Assembly (NCBI GenBank): GCA_028285305.1
Contig: JANQPV010000011.1
Coordinates: 38,339-102,338 of the forward strand
Direction of reading: 5' to 3'
DNA from: Alphaproteobacteria bacterium
GTDB taxonomy: Bacteria > Pseudomonadota > Alphaproteobacteria > SMXP01
DNA length: 64,000 nucleotides
In this document: piece by piece, positions 8,072 through 17,520 of the stretch
Layout of the letters: every line of letters starts with the position of its first letter
Position numbering within the stretch: the first letter of the stretch is position 1
Program-made: the position numbers and the translations under genes
The notes under the pieces: generated by a model
The model's database searches: none
What the model was told of the DNA's origin: nothing
The model's input: the letters and a program-made list of their open reading frames with translations, nothing else

Positions 8072-9700
8072 CTAATTCCTGGTTAGACTGTCGTATTGGC
8101 CCGCGACAAAATTTTCTTGCAGTTTGAACTTTTGAATCTTACCCGAGCCCGTCAGCGGCCAGTCGTCCACAAACACCCAATAATGAGGTGTCTTTTGCGG
8201 TGACAGCCGAGCGCGGCAATGATCGACGAGGTCGAGCACCTCGGGCTTGGTCTCGCCCGTTCGCATGAAGCACGCCACTTGCTCCCCCCATTTCTGATCG
8301 GGAATACCGACGACGGCCACTTCGGAGATGTCGGAATGTTCGAGCATCGCGTTCTCGATTTCTGCCGGGAACAAATTCTCGCCGCCTCTGATTATCATTT
8401 CCTTAACCCGGCCCGTCACTTTGACATAACCACGTTCATCCATGGTTCCAAGGTCGCCCGTATAGAGCCAGCCGTCGGTGTCGATTGTCTTTTCGGTCGC
8501 TTCTGGATTGTCGTTGTATTCCAGCATGATGCAGTATCCCCGGGCGCAAATCTCACCCACCTCACCGACGGGCGTCACCGCGTGGGTTTCAGGGTGGCGG
8601 ATGGAGATCTCCGTGCACGGCAGAGGCTGGCCCACAGTTTCGGTTGCGTCTTCGAAACTGTCGATCAACCGGGTCTGCGTGATCACCGGCGAGGTCTCCG
8701 TCTGCCCATAAACGATTTCAAAACCGCAATCGAAAGTGGCAGTGACTTGCTTTACGATTTCCGGCGGCACCATGGATCCGCCCGACACGAACATTCGGAT
8801 TGAGCTCACATCCCGCGGTGCGGACTGTTGAGTCTCCAGCATCCCGACCAGCATTGTAGGAACGCCCAGACCGCAGGTCGCCCGTGTCTCTTCAATTACA
8901 TTGAGGGCATTGTCCGGCAGGAACAGCTTCATCAGGACTTGCGTTGCCCGTCCTTGCACGCAGCCAAGTGTGGCGATGCCGCAGCCGGAGGTATGAAACA
9001 TAGGCATGGGATTCAAATAAACATCATCCGGTCCGGCGCCCATCCGCGAAAACGTAAGGCGCCCATTGTTGGTGAGGCCTTTGTGGTGTAACACTGCACC
9101 TTTGGGAAAACCCGTCGTTCCTGACGTGTACTGAATTTGCACGGGATCCATGGGTGAAACACTGGGCAAAGGCCTGTTCAAACTGGCTGTCGCGTGCAGG
9201 GAGGCCGGATCTTCCATATCCACCATTTCCCGAATGTTAGGCAGCTCTTGAAGCACGCCCTCCGCAATCGACCACATCGGGTTACCGCGGAAATCGCGCA
9301 CCAGGAACAGACCAACGGAGCGGGATTGTTCGAGCACATATTTGAGCTCGCTCGCTTGATAGGAGGGATTGACGGTCACCAGCGTCAGCCCGGCGAGACC
9401 CGCGGCAAACTCCAAAATGATCCATTCCGGCGTGTTGGGACACCACACGGCAATGCGCTCGCCTTCCTCGTATCGGGTGCAGAGTGCATGAGCGAGTTTT
9501 TCAGCGTCGTCCAAGAGTTCTCGGAACGTCCAGCGTCGCGCCAGTTCGCCGCTTTCGATCACTTCGATCAGTGCGGTTTTGTCCGGCGTCTCAGCGGCCG
9601 CATCGCGCAAGATGCCGCCGACCGTGGTCTCAAGTACTTCGTCATCTCCCTGAGCGGCGAAGTAGGACTCAGACAGATTCACTTCGTAGATTTTTGACAC
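8072..9700 (-). CDS. AMP-binding acyl-CoA synthetase
   Basis: IQYTSGTTGFPKGAVLHHKGLTNN, GWLYTGDLGTMDERGYVKVTGRVKEMIIRGGENLFPAEIE, LTGSGKIQKFKL. Confidence 0.93.
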   Translation of the reverse strand: MSKIYEVNLSESYFAAQGDDEVLETTVGGILRDAAAETPDKTALIEVIESGELARRWTFRELLDDAEKLAHALCTRYEEGERIAVWCPNTPEWIILEFAAGLAGLTLVTVNPSYQASELKYVLEQSRSVGLFLVRDFRGNPMWSIAEGVLQELPNIREMVDMEDPASLHATASLNRPLPSVSPMDPVQIQYTSGTTGFPKGAVLHHKGLTNNGRLTFSRMGAGPDDVYLNPMPMFHTSGCGIATLGCVQGRATQVLMKLFLPDNALNVIEETRATCGLGVPTMLVGMLETQQSAPRDVSSIRMFVSGGSMVPPEIVKQVTATFDCGFEIVYGQTETSPVITQTRLIDSFEDATETVGQPLPCTEISIRHPETHAVTPVGEVGEICARGYCIMLEYNDNPEATEKTIDTDGWLYTGDLGTMDERGYVKVTGRVKEMIIRGGENLFPAEIENAMLEHSDISEVAVVGIPDQKWGEQVACFMRTGETKPEVLDLVDHCRARLSPQKTPHYWVFVDDWPLTGSGKIQKFKLQENFVAGQYDSLTRN

Positions 9701-9793
9701 GTTCGTTCCCTCGACTTTTTCTTTTCAACGGCCTGATTGACTGTATTCTGCCTCAAAACCCCTATTCGGGAAAAGAGAGAACAGGAGGAACTT

Positions 9794-10609
9794 ATGGGTA
9801 GGCTGGACGGAAAAGTGGCTATTGTCACGGGCGGGGCATCCGGCATCGGCAAGGGCGCCGCCATTGCGATGGCCGAAGAAGGGGCCGCAGTCATGGTCAC
9901 CGATGTGGATGACCTCCAGGGCGAAGAAGTCGCGGCTGAAATCCAAAAGAATGGCGGTAAGGCCGCCTACCGCCACCAAGATACATCGGACGAAACCGCC
10001 TGGCCGGAAATCGTTGGCGCGACGGTGGCGGCGTTCGGCCCCCTTGCGGTCCTGGTCAACAATGCGGGCATCGCCATCGGCGGGGCGATCGAGGACTTCT
10101 CCCTAGAGGACTGGCGCAAACAAAACGCTGTGAATCTCGACGGGGTCTTCATGGGCACAAGAGAGGCCATCCGCACGATGAAGACAACGGGCGGTGGCTC
10201 TATCATAAATGTTTCCTCCGTTGCCGGACTGAGAGGCTCGGCCGGCCTCGGCGGCTATTGCGCCTCCAAAGGGGGCGTGCGCCTCTTCTCGAAAGCCGCA
10301 GCGGTCGAGTGCGCGAGAGCCGGATACAAGATTCGCGTCAACTCCGTTCATCCCGGCATCATCGACACCCCCATCTGGCAAAAGAGCGTGCAAGACGGCT
10401 GGGCGAACGACGAAGCCTTGGCGAACACCAATTTCGGCGTGCGCGACGGCGCCAATCAAATAGATGTTGACGCTCTGGCCGAAAGCGTACCGCTCGGCAT
10501 CGCGGGCGTGCCCAAAGACATCGCCGACGGCATCGTCTTTTTGGCCTCGGACGAGTCCCGTTATGTAACGGGAACGGAGCTTGTCATCGACGGCGGGGTT
10601 TCCGCCTGA
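9794..10609 (+). CDS. SDR family oxidoreductase
   Basis: MGRLDGKVAIVTGGASGIGKGAAIAMAEEGAAV, NNAGIA, YCASKGG; AGGAGG upstream of ATG 9794. Confidence 0.93.
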   Translation: MGRLDGKVAIVTGGASGIGKGAAIAMAEEGAAVMVTDVDDLQGEEVAAEIQKNGGKAAYRHQDTSDETAWPEIVGATVAAFGPLAVLVNNAGIAIGGAIEDFSLEDWRKQNAVNLDGVFMGTREAIRTMKTTGGGSIINVSSVAGLRGSAGLGGYCASKGGVRLFSKAAAVECARAGYKIRVNSVHPGIIDTPIWQKSVQDGWANDEALANTNFGVRDGANQIDVDALAESVPLGIAGVPKDIADGIVFLASDESRYVTGTELVIDGGVSA

Positions 10610-11379
10610 TGCTCCGTTGGCAAGATCACGGCGGCAACGGGCCGCCGCTTTTGCTCGTTCACGGCATGCTCTCCAGCAGCGCCCAATGGCTTTACAATAT
10701 TGAACCTTTGAAAGAGGTCGCCCGGCCCATCACTTTGGATCTCCTGGGCCACGGCAACTCGCCCGCGCCAACAGAGGCTAAGCCTTATATGCCGTCGTCC
10801 TATCTGGCGGAGTTCGAAACCATCCGTTCCACCATCGGGGCGGAGAGGTGGTTTGTCTGCGGACAGTCTTTCGGTGCTACGTTAACCATTCGCTATGCGC
10901 TGGAGCGGCCTCGCGTCATAACGGGTCAGATCTTTACGAACTCCGCCTCGGCCTTGGCCCGCGGTGAGGACGCGAAACGCATGGTTGAGGGCGCTATCAA
11001 ACAGGGTAGGGCCTTGATGGAGGGCAAAACAAAAGTGACCGACATGCCCATCCATCCCCTACACGCCAAGCGTCTCGACCCTTCCGCCCGCGAGAAACTC
11101 ATCGAAGAGGCTGCCAAGGTGAACGTCGAAGCCCTCGGCCGCACGTTCGAGCATACGCTCGCCACCGCCAGCCAAGCAGACAGGTTTCACGAAACTTCCG
11201 TTCCCACTCTATTGGTCGTTGGCACAAAAGAAACACGCTTCGACGAGCACAGACGGTTCGCCGAAGAAGCGCTCCCCAGCCTTGAAGTTGTCGAAGTCGA
11301 CGCCGGCCATGCCGTGAACATCGATGGAGCGGAGCCGTTTAATACGGCCGTGGCGGCGTTTATACGGAAGTGGGGGTGA
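10609..11379 (+). CDS. alpha/beta hydrolase
   Basis: PLLLVHGMLSSSAQW, FVCGQSFGATLTIRYALERP nucleophile elbow; overlaps the preceding stop (TGATG). Confidence 0.9.
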   Translation: MLRWQDHGGNGPPLLLVHGMLSSSAQWLYNIEPLKEVARPITLDLLGHGNSPAPTEAKPYMPSSYLAEFETIRSTIGAERWFVCGQSFGATLTIRYALERPRVITGQIFTNSASALARGEDAKRMVEGAIKQGRALMEGKTKVTDMPIHPLHAKRLDPSAREKLIEEAAKVNVEALGRTFEHTLATASQADRFHETSVPTLLVVGTKETRFDEHRRFAEEALPSLEVVEVDAGHAVNIDGAEPFNTAVAAFIRKWG

Positions 11380-11402
11380 CCCAAACGAGCCACCCCTTTG
11401 GC

Positions 11403-12104
11403 CTACGCCGTCATATCGAACACCAACACTTCGGCATCATTGACGCCCGTCACGTCGACCGATGTCACGTCCCGCAAGGCGAGGCCGTCACCGGCACTGA
11501 GCGGCGTACCATTGACGATCACCTCGCCCCGGGCGATCTGTACCCAGACATAGCGATTAGAGTCCACCTGTAAGCTCGCCATCTCGTCTTTGTCGAAGAG
11601 GCCCGCAAAAAGCCGTACATCCTGGTGAAGCTTGACGGATCCGTCGCTTCCGTCTGGAGAGGCCACCAGCCGGAATCGACCACGCTTTTCTTCATCGGCG
11701 AATGCTTTCTGCTCGTAGCCGGGCTCGATCCCGTCCTCGTCCGGAATGATCCAGATTTGGAGAAAATGCACCGGATCCTCTTGGGAGTGATTATACTCCG
11801 AGTGACGGATGCCGGATCCTGCAGACATGCGTTGGACTTCACCCGGACGAATGACCGACCCTGTGCCGATGGAGTCTTTGTGCTCCAGGGCGCCTTCCAG
11901 CACATAGGAGATGATCTCCATGTCCCGGTGCCCGTGGGTGTCGAAGCCCGTTCCGGGCTTCACCCGGTCCTCATTGATGACCCGCAAGGGCCCGAAGCCC
12001 ATATGGTTAGGATCCATGTAAGACCCAAAGGAAAACGTGTGCTTGGAATCGAGCCAGCCGAAATTGGCGGCGCCGCGATCTTCACTTCTACGAACAGTAA
12101 TCAT
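11403..12104 (-). CDS. pirin family protein
   Basis: MITVRRSEDRGAANFGWLDSKHTFSFGSYMDPNHMGFGPLRVINEDRVKPGTGFDTHGHRDMEIISYVLEG. Confidence 0.95.
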   Translation of the reverse strand: MITVRRSEDRGAANFGWLDSKHTFSFGSYMDPNHMGFGPLRVINEDRVKPGTGFDTHGHRDMEIISYVLEGALEHKDSIGTGSVIRPGEVQRMSAGSGIRHSEYNHSQEDPVHFLQIWIIPDEDGIEPGYEQKAFADEEKRGRFRLVASPDGSDGSVKLHQDVRLFAGLFDKDEMASLQVDSNRYVWVQIARGEVIVNGTPLSAGDGLALRDVTSVDVTGVNDAEVLVFDMTA

Positions 12105-12217
12105 GTCGATCCTCCTTAGTGGTCGAAACTCTCTTGAGTTCCAACATATTGGTTTCTATAAAAAAGACCATATTCGCGATTATGCGCACATTGGTTCCAA
12201 ATCAGGGACAATAAAGA

Positions 12218-13129
12218 ATGGACAAATTCGCCGCCCTTTCGGCCTTTACGGAAGTTGTGGATCAGCGCGGATTCGCCGCCGCCGCCCGAACCAAGGGGCT
12301 CTCCCGCTCCCAAGTCAACAAATTGGTCGCCAACTTGGAAGACCATTTAGGCGTTCAGCTCCTCAACCGGACCACCCGCTCGGTGGCGCCGACGCCCGCC
12401 GGCCAAGCCTTTTATGAGCGGGCCCGGGCTATCCTCAGCGACTTGGACGAGGCCGAAAGCGCTCTCCAGGACGATCAAGACGAGCCCCAAGGAGAACTGA
12501 AAATCAACGCGCCTATGAGTTTCGGCACGATGCATCTGGGTCCCGCGCTCACCGATTTCATGCTGCGATATCCCAAGATCCGCATTCAGCTGATCTTAAA
12601 CGACAACTTTGTCGATCCGGTGATGGAGGGCTTCGATCTCACCGTGCGGATCGCGGAACCATCCGAGACTCTCGCCCTCATCGAACACGAGATCGTCGAG
12701 GCCAAACGGGTGATCTGTGCCTCGCCAGAGTTTTTGAGAGATAAGGGGACCCCGGCCTCGCCCAAAGAGCTTGCCGACCTACCATGCCTTCACTACGGCA
12801 ATTTACCAAGCGGCAACAGTTGGAAATTGGGGGGTCCCGACGGGGTCCATGATGTTCGTGTGAACGGTGTTCTGTGCTCTAACAATGCCGAGATCTTGCG
12901 CGACGCTGCGGTCAAGGGCATGGGCATCGCGCTCCTGCCTACCTTTATTGCTGGCGCCGAACTTCAGGAAGGCCGCCTCGTTACCGTCCTCGCCGACTAC
13001 AAACCGCCGCCCATTTCTTTGTGTCTTCTGTACACGCCCAATCGGCATCTCTCGGCGCGCATCCGCTTGCTTGTCGAGTTCTTTTATGAGCGCTTCGGCG
13101 ACCGGCCCTATTGGGACTTGGTTGAGTGA
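12218..13129 (+). CDS. LysR family transcriptional regulator (divergent to pirin)
   Basis: MDKFAALSAFTEVVDQRGFAAAARTKGLSRSQVNKLVANLEDHLGVQLLNRTTRSVAPTPAG. Confidence 0.95.
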   Translation: MDKFAALSAFTEVVDQRGFAAAARTKGLSRSQVNKLVANLEDHLGVQLLNRTTRSVAPTPAGQAFYERARAILSDLDEAESALQDDQDEPQGELKINAPMSFGTMHLGPALTDFMLRYPKIRIQLILNDNFVDPVMEGFDLTVRIAEPSETLALIEHEIVEAKRVICASPEFLRDKGTPASPKELADLPCLHYGNLPSGNSWKLGGPDGVHDVRVNGVLCSNNAEILRDAAVKGMGIALLPTFIAGAELQEGRLVTVLADYKPPPISLCLLYTPNRHLSARIRLLVEFFYERFGDRPYWDLVE

Positions 13130-13211
13130 CACCGCCATACAAAAGGGCTTAGTGTAGGCGCACCGCGGCCGGTGCCAAGGTGGGTGACAAAGATATGGGA
13201 AGGAAAGACAC

Positions 13212-13838
13212 ATGAGCCAACCAACAGCGAATGAACAGGGCCTTGGCATTCCCCAAAAACAGGATTTGGCCCATTCGGACAAGAAAGCCTCTATCGACAG
13301 TTTGTTATTGGCCTTTGCCGCCGATCCTGCGTTCCGGGCCATGTATCCGACCCCGGAAAAATATGTAGCGGGCTTTCCCGTCTTCACCGACGCGTTTGGC
13401 GGAGCCGCCTTCGATCACGGCACGGCCCACGCGTTGCCGGACTTTTCAGCTGTCGCCTTGTGGTTCCCACCGGGCGAGGCGCCGGACGACGGACCGATTG
13501 AAGAGGCGGTCGAGAAAACCGTGATCCTCGACCCCAAACCGCTGGAAGACACGATGGCGGTTCTTGAGCGCATGGGAGAAGTCCATGCCGCCCAACCGGA
13601 AAAGCATTGGTATCTCGCATTTCTCGGCGTCGAATCTGGCAAGCAAGGCCAAGGCTTAGGCTCCATACTGATGAAGGAATGCCTGTTGACCGTCGATGAG
13701 CAGCATATGCCCGCCTATCTTGAATCTTCAAACCCGCAGAACGTGCCGTTCTATGAGCGCCACGGCTTTGAGATTTTGGAGACCATCGACATCGGCACCT
13801 TCCCGACGGTCACGCCCATGTTTCGTCCTGCACGGTAA
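13212..13838 (+). CDS. GNAT family N-acetyltransferase
   Basis: HWYLAFLGVESGKQGQGLGSILMKECLLTVDEQHMPAYLESSNPQNVPFYERHGFEI. Confidence 0.9.
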   Translation: MSQPTANEQGLGIPQKQDLAHSDKKASIDSLLLAFAADPAFRAMYPTPEKYVAGFPVFTDAFGGAAFDHGTAHALPDFSAVALWFPPGEAPDDGPIEEAVEKTVILDPKPLEDTMAVLERMGEVHAAQPEKHWYLAFLGVESGKQGQGLGSILMKECLLTVDEQHMPAYLESSNPQNVPFYERHGFEILETIDIGTFPTVTPMFRPAR

Positions 13839-13936
13839 GGAGAGGGTTGCGTCACTCGGACAACCCCTCCCTTCAAATGCTGCCACTTTTGTGATACCGC
13901 ACTGCGTCATTTCACAGTGCGAGAGGCCGAGAGGAC

Positions 13937-14836
13937 GTGTCTGAGAACGCGGTTGCCACACAGGGCTCCATTGCCAGCTTAAGAAAACGCGCCGAAGCGC
14001 TCATTGAGACCCGTGGCTTTGTGATCGCCATCACAGCCGTCATTGCCATCAATGCGATCACGTTGGGGCTCGAGACGTGGCCCCGCGCCATGGACGTCGC
14101 AGGCCCATTCCTCCACGCCATTGATCGTATCGCGCTGACGATCTTTGTCCTTGAGCTCAGTTTGAAGCTCTTTGCCCTGGGGCCGAGATTCTTCCGCGAC
14201 GGCTGGAACATCTTCGACAGCATCATTGTGGCCATTGCTCTGATGCCGGTCTCGCCGGCCATCTCGGCGCTGCGCGCCTTGCGCATCACCCGGGCCTTTC
14301 GCCTCGTTTCCACCGTTCCGCAGTTGCGCGCCGTGGTGGGCGCCCTGTTCGCCGCCGTGCCCGGCATGGGCGCGGTCCTCGCCATGCTCATTCTGGTGTT
14401 CTACGTCTCCTCGGTGATTGCGACCAACCTCTTTGCAGCGACGTTCCCGGACTGGTTCGGCTCCATCGGCACCTCCATGTATTCCCTCTTTCAGATCATG
14501 ACACTCGAGAGTTGGTCCATGGGCATTGTCCGTCCGGTGATGGAGGTTCATCCCTGGGCTTGGGTCTTCTTCGTCCCCTTCATCATCATCACCAGTTTCG
14601 CGGTGCTCAATCTCTTCATTGCCCTGATTGTCAATTCCATGCAGACCCTCCACGACGAAGAGGTCGCCAGAGAGGCGGATGAAAAGGGCACGTCTGCAGA
14701 AATTTTGGCGGAAGAAATCCGCATGTTACGGGCGGAAGTGCAGGAGCTGAGAGCGCACTTGGGCGATCCTAAACCCTCTGCTGAGACCACGAGCCCGAAA
14801 CCCGATCATCAGCCTGTTGAGCAAAAGCGCGTCTGA
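13937..14836 (+). CDS. voltage-gated sodium channel, BacNav/NavAb-like (GTG start)
   Basis: S4-like ALRALRITRAFRLVSTVPQLRAVV, filter MTLESWSMGIVRPVMEVHPWAWVFFVPF, S6 LNLFIALIVNSMQ, C-terminal coiled coil. Confidence 0.93.
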   Translation: MSENAVATQGSIASLRKRAEALIETRGFVIAITAVIAINAITLGLETWPRAMDVAGPFLHAIDRIALTIFVLELSLKLFALGPRFFRDGWNIFDSIIVAIALMPVSPAISALRALRITRAFRLVSTVPQLRAVVGALFAAVPGMGAVLAMLILVFYVSSVIATNLFAATFPDWFGSIGTSMYSLFQIMTLESWSMGIVRPVMEVHPWAWVFFVPFIIITSFAVLNLFIALIVNSMQTLHDEEVAREADEKGTSAEILAEEIRMLRAEVQELRAHLGDPKPSAETTSPKPDHQPVEQKRV

Positions 14837-14839
14837 AAC

Positions 14840-15460
14840 ATGGGCGGCATCGGACGGCCCCATCCCGCCGACACCATCATTTCCCTCTATGAAAAGCACG
14901 CCCGGCTTTGGGATCGCGCGCGGAACAAATCGCTCTTTGAACGGCAGTGGCTCTATCGTTTCATCGCGCACCTTTCCCCCGGCGGACACGTCCTCGACCT
15001 GGGCTGTGGGGGAGGGGAGCCCATTGCTGCCTATTTCATCAGCCAAGGATTTTCCATCACCGGTGTAGACAGCTCCCCGTCCATGATTGAGCTGTGCCGG
15101 AGCCGATTTCCAGAGCAGGAATGGCTCCAAGCGGACATGCGCACGCTCAGCCCAAAGACAGCCTTTGACGGGATCCTCGCGTGGGACAGTTTCTTTCACC
15201 TAACCGCAGACGATCAGCGGGCGATGTTCCCCGTCTTTGCCAAGCACGCGGCAAGGGGCGCCCTATTGATGTTCTCGTCCGGTCCCGCCGAGGGCGAAGC
15301 CATCGGCGAGCTTGGCGGCGATCCTCTCTACCACGCCAGTCTGAACCCTGAGGAATACTTGGAGCTGCTCCACACCCACGGTTTCGACGGCGCCTTTGAC
15401 CGCGATCCCAGTGAGCCCTCCGGCCGGCGGCTCATCTGGATTGCCACGAAACAGGGGTGA
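14840..15460 (+). CDS. class I SAM-dependent methyltransferase
   Basis: HVLDLGCGGGEPIAAYFISQGFSITGVDSSPSMIELC. Confidence 0.92.
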   Translation: MGGIGRPHPADTIISLYEKHARLWDRARNKSLFERQWLYRFIAHLSPGGHVLDLGCGGGEPIAAYFISQGFSITGVDSSPSMIELCRSRFPEQEWLQADMRTLSPKTAFDGILAWDSFFHLTADDQRAMFPVFAKHAARGALLMFSSGPAEGEAIGELGGDPLYHASLNPEEYLELLHTHGFDGAFDRDPSEPSGRRLIWIATKQG

Positions 15461-15495
15461 GCGGCCATAAGGCCGCTCAACTCACATCAGTTGAG
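15459..15495. terminator. two overlapping hairpins between convergent genes
   Basis: GAGCGGCC-ATAA-GGCCGCTC (15459-15478) and CTCAACT-CACATC-AGTTGAG (15476-15495); no U-run, so terminator role is tentative. Confidence 0.5.
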
Positions 15496-15504
15496 GTTTG
15501 CCGT

Positions 15505-16002
15505 TCACGCGACTACCGAGTCCCGCTTCAAGAGCCGTGCAAAGATCATCACATGGGTGACCAGCAAGAGCGGCACCAGGAACGTCGGTATGAACCATGT
15601 CGGTCCAAAGGCAGTGAGGGCTTCAGCTTGGCGCAGGGCGTTGGCGAGATCTAAGAGCCCGACAATGTTAAAGAGCCAGACAAACGGCAGCGCTACACGG
15701 GTTCCGGCTTGAAGGACCAAAAGGGCGACGATCGCCAACAGGGCCGAAATGAGATCCCCGTACCCGGCCGTCATTGCAAAGAAGGCCGGCAAGGGTTCGG
15801 CATTGAGTGTCGGCACGAGGAACGAGAGGCCAATATGACGAAAGGCATGGGGCAAGATCAGGATCATCAAGGCCGTCCGCAGAGAAAGCGACGCCAGCCA
15901 CGGGCTCACAAACCACCTTGCAATCAGTACAAAGATTAGAACACTCAGTGCGAATTGAACGCCAAAAACTGTATAGATATCCATATCGGTCTCCTTCTTC
16001 AT
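15505..16002 (-). CDS. integral membrane protein of unknown function
   Basis: Multiple hydrophobic segments (FALSVLIFVLIARWFV, LISALLAIVALLVLQAG, LPFVWLFNIVGLLDLANAL, FIPTFLVPLLLVTHVMIFARLL). Confidence 0.8.
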   Translation of the reverse strand: MKKETDMDIYTVFGVQFALSVLIFVLIARWFVSPWLASLSLRTALMILILPHAFRHIGLSFLVPTLNAEPLPAFFAMTAGYGDLISALLAIVALLVLQAGTRVALPFVWLFNIVGLLDLANALRQAEALTAFGPTWFIPTFLVPLLLVTHVMIFARLLKRDSVVA

Positions 16003-16018
16003 TTGGTTAGCGCTAAAT

Positions 16019-16038
16019 GTGCATATACACCTATATGC
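16019..16038. promoter_or_regulatory. putative MarR operator upstream of membrane protein gene
   Basis: GTGCATATACAC (16019-16030) resembles GTGTATATACAC at 16512; overlaps perfect inverted repeat GCATATA-CACC-TATATGC (16021-16038). Confidence 0.6.
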
Positions 16039-16052
16039 CCAAAAAAGGGGGG

Positions 16053-16493
16053 TCAGGTTTGAGTGGCATCAACAGTGGCCGAGAGAGCGCCAAGCAAATC
16101 GACCCACTGTGCTTGCCCAAGCTTTTTCCGCAAGCGATTCTGCGCCTCCTGCCAATGGGGAATCGCTTTCTTTAGAACCTCCCGGCCCTTACGTGTGATG
16201 ACTAATTCGCGGACTCTTTGATCGGCCGTTGGTCGCGAGTCCACAAAACCGTCGCGCTCAAGGGGTTTTAAGTTTCGTGACAAGGTGGTTCGTTCCACAA
16301 CGACAATGTCCGCAAGTTGAGTGAGAGGCATCGGGCCCCGGTTGTTGAGGACAGCGAGAAGTGTGAATTGCGTAGCTCGCAGCCCGCTGGGCTTCAGTGC
16401 AGCGTCGTAGGTTTGCGACACACTGCGCATGGCTTTGCGCAAATTGGCGTGTGCGCACACTGAAATATCCGGTTCCATCGTAATCTGAGCCAT
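16053..16493 (-). CDS. MarR family transcriptional regulator
   Basis: ATQFTLLAVLNNRGPMPLTQLADIVVVERTTLSRNLKPLERDGFVDSRPTADQRVRELVITRKGREVL. Confidence 0.95.
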   Translation of the reverse strand: MAQITMEPDISVCAHANLRKAMRSVSQTYDAALKPSGLRATQFTLLAVLNNRGPMPLTQLADIVVVERTTLSRNLKPLERDGFVDSRPTADQRVRELVITRKGREVLKKAIPHWQEAQNRLRKKLGQAQWVDLLGALSATVDATQT

Positions 16494-16511
16494 CGATTTC
16501 TCCTAAGAAAA

Positions 16512-16523
16512 GTGTATATACAC
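16512..16523. promoter_or_regulatory. putative MarR autoregulatory operator, perfect palindrome GTGTATATACAC
   Basis: 12-bp perfect palindrome about 20 bp upstream of the marR start. Confidence 0.65.
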
Positions 16524-16624
16524 ATAAGAAGGCGCTTAGCAATGGATAAAGGGGGAGCGGATTGCCCGCCATGCAATTGCTGCATGGCGCGTTGTGTTCC
16601 TGGTTGCAACGTCCGCTTAGAGGA

Positions 16625-17500
16625 TTACCGAGCCCTGAGCGCCAACGCCGGGTCGCCGTTTTCGTAAAGGCCGATCATCCCGCCGCCATGAGCTGTCCCA
16701 TCATGGGCGGCATAACCGAGAAGAGCTTGCACATGTCTTGGCAGGTCTCGGACTTTATCAATGGAGATATTGAGGAAGCTGTTTTCGACCGGGCGGATCC
16801 AACCTGCGCAATAGGAGATCGAAATAGCGCGTCGGCGCGCGCCGCTCGCGTTTGCACCGCCGTTGTGAATGAGATCACCGCGAAAGAGCACTGCATCTCC
16901 GCGATTCATCACGGCGCGTTGGCATTCCTGCGGTAAGGCTTGGCGATCTGCTTCCCAATTCCAACTCTGAGGAACAACATGCGTGGCGCCGTTTTCCAGT
17001 GTGAAGTCGTCAAGGGCAACAATGGCGTTCACCACCATGGGATGGGCGTCCCGGTGAAGGTGGGGCCAGGAATCGCTGTCCCGGTGAGGATATTGCGCCG
17101 GTTCGCCAGGTTGGAATTGGATAAGCTCTCCTGCATTGAGGCGGACGGAGGCGCCATTGGGGCCGATTGTTCTCTCCGCCCACGCCATCAGGTCCATATT
17201 ACCAATGAGGTCAGTGGACGCAGGCATCTTTTCAATGAGGCCATGAAGCCGGATCGTTTTGTGACCAAGAAAAGTATCGTAGAGATCGGAACCGCTCGTG
17301 GGCGCGCCCGCACCGGAATGTTGAGCCAGATATGTATCAATATCAGTATCAAGAGCGAATATCTCGACGTCGGACAGGAAGCCCTCCAAGATGGCGCCGC
17401 CGGCATCCAATGTCGCGGCGTCGATGGCGTCCCAATCATAGGGCCGCGAGAAGTGCGCCAACCCATCGGTTTCACTGTTTTCGGCCAGATTCGCGTTCAT
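16625..17500 (-). CDS. phytanoyl-CoA dioxygenase family protein
   Basis: LIQFQPGEPAQYPHRDSDSWPHLHRDAHPMVVNAIVALDDFTLENGATHVVPQSW, RGDAVLFRGDLIHNGGANAS. Confidence 0.85.
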   Translation of the reverse strand: MNANLAENSETDGLAHFSRPYDWDAIDAATLDAGGAILEGFLSDVEIFALDTDIDTYLAQHSGAGAPTSGSDLYDTFLGHKTIRLHGLIEKMPASTDLIGNMDLMAWAERTIGPNGASVRLNAGELIQFQPGEPAQYPHRDSDSWPHLHRDAHPMVVNAIVALDDFTLENGATHVVPQSWNWEADRQALPQECQRAVMNRGDAVLFRGDLIHNGGANASGARRRAISISYCAGWIRPVENSFLNISIDKVRDLPRHVQALLGYAAHDGTAHGGGMIGLYENGDPALALRAR

Positions 17501-17520
17501 TTTCTTCTCCCTCAAATCCT

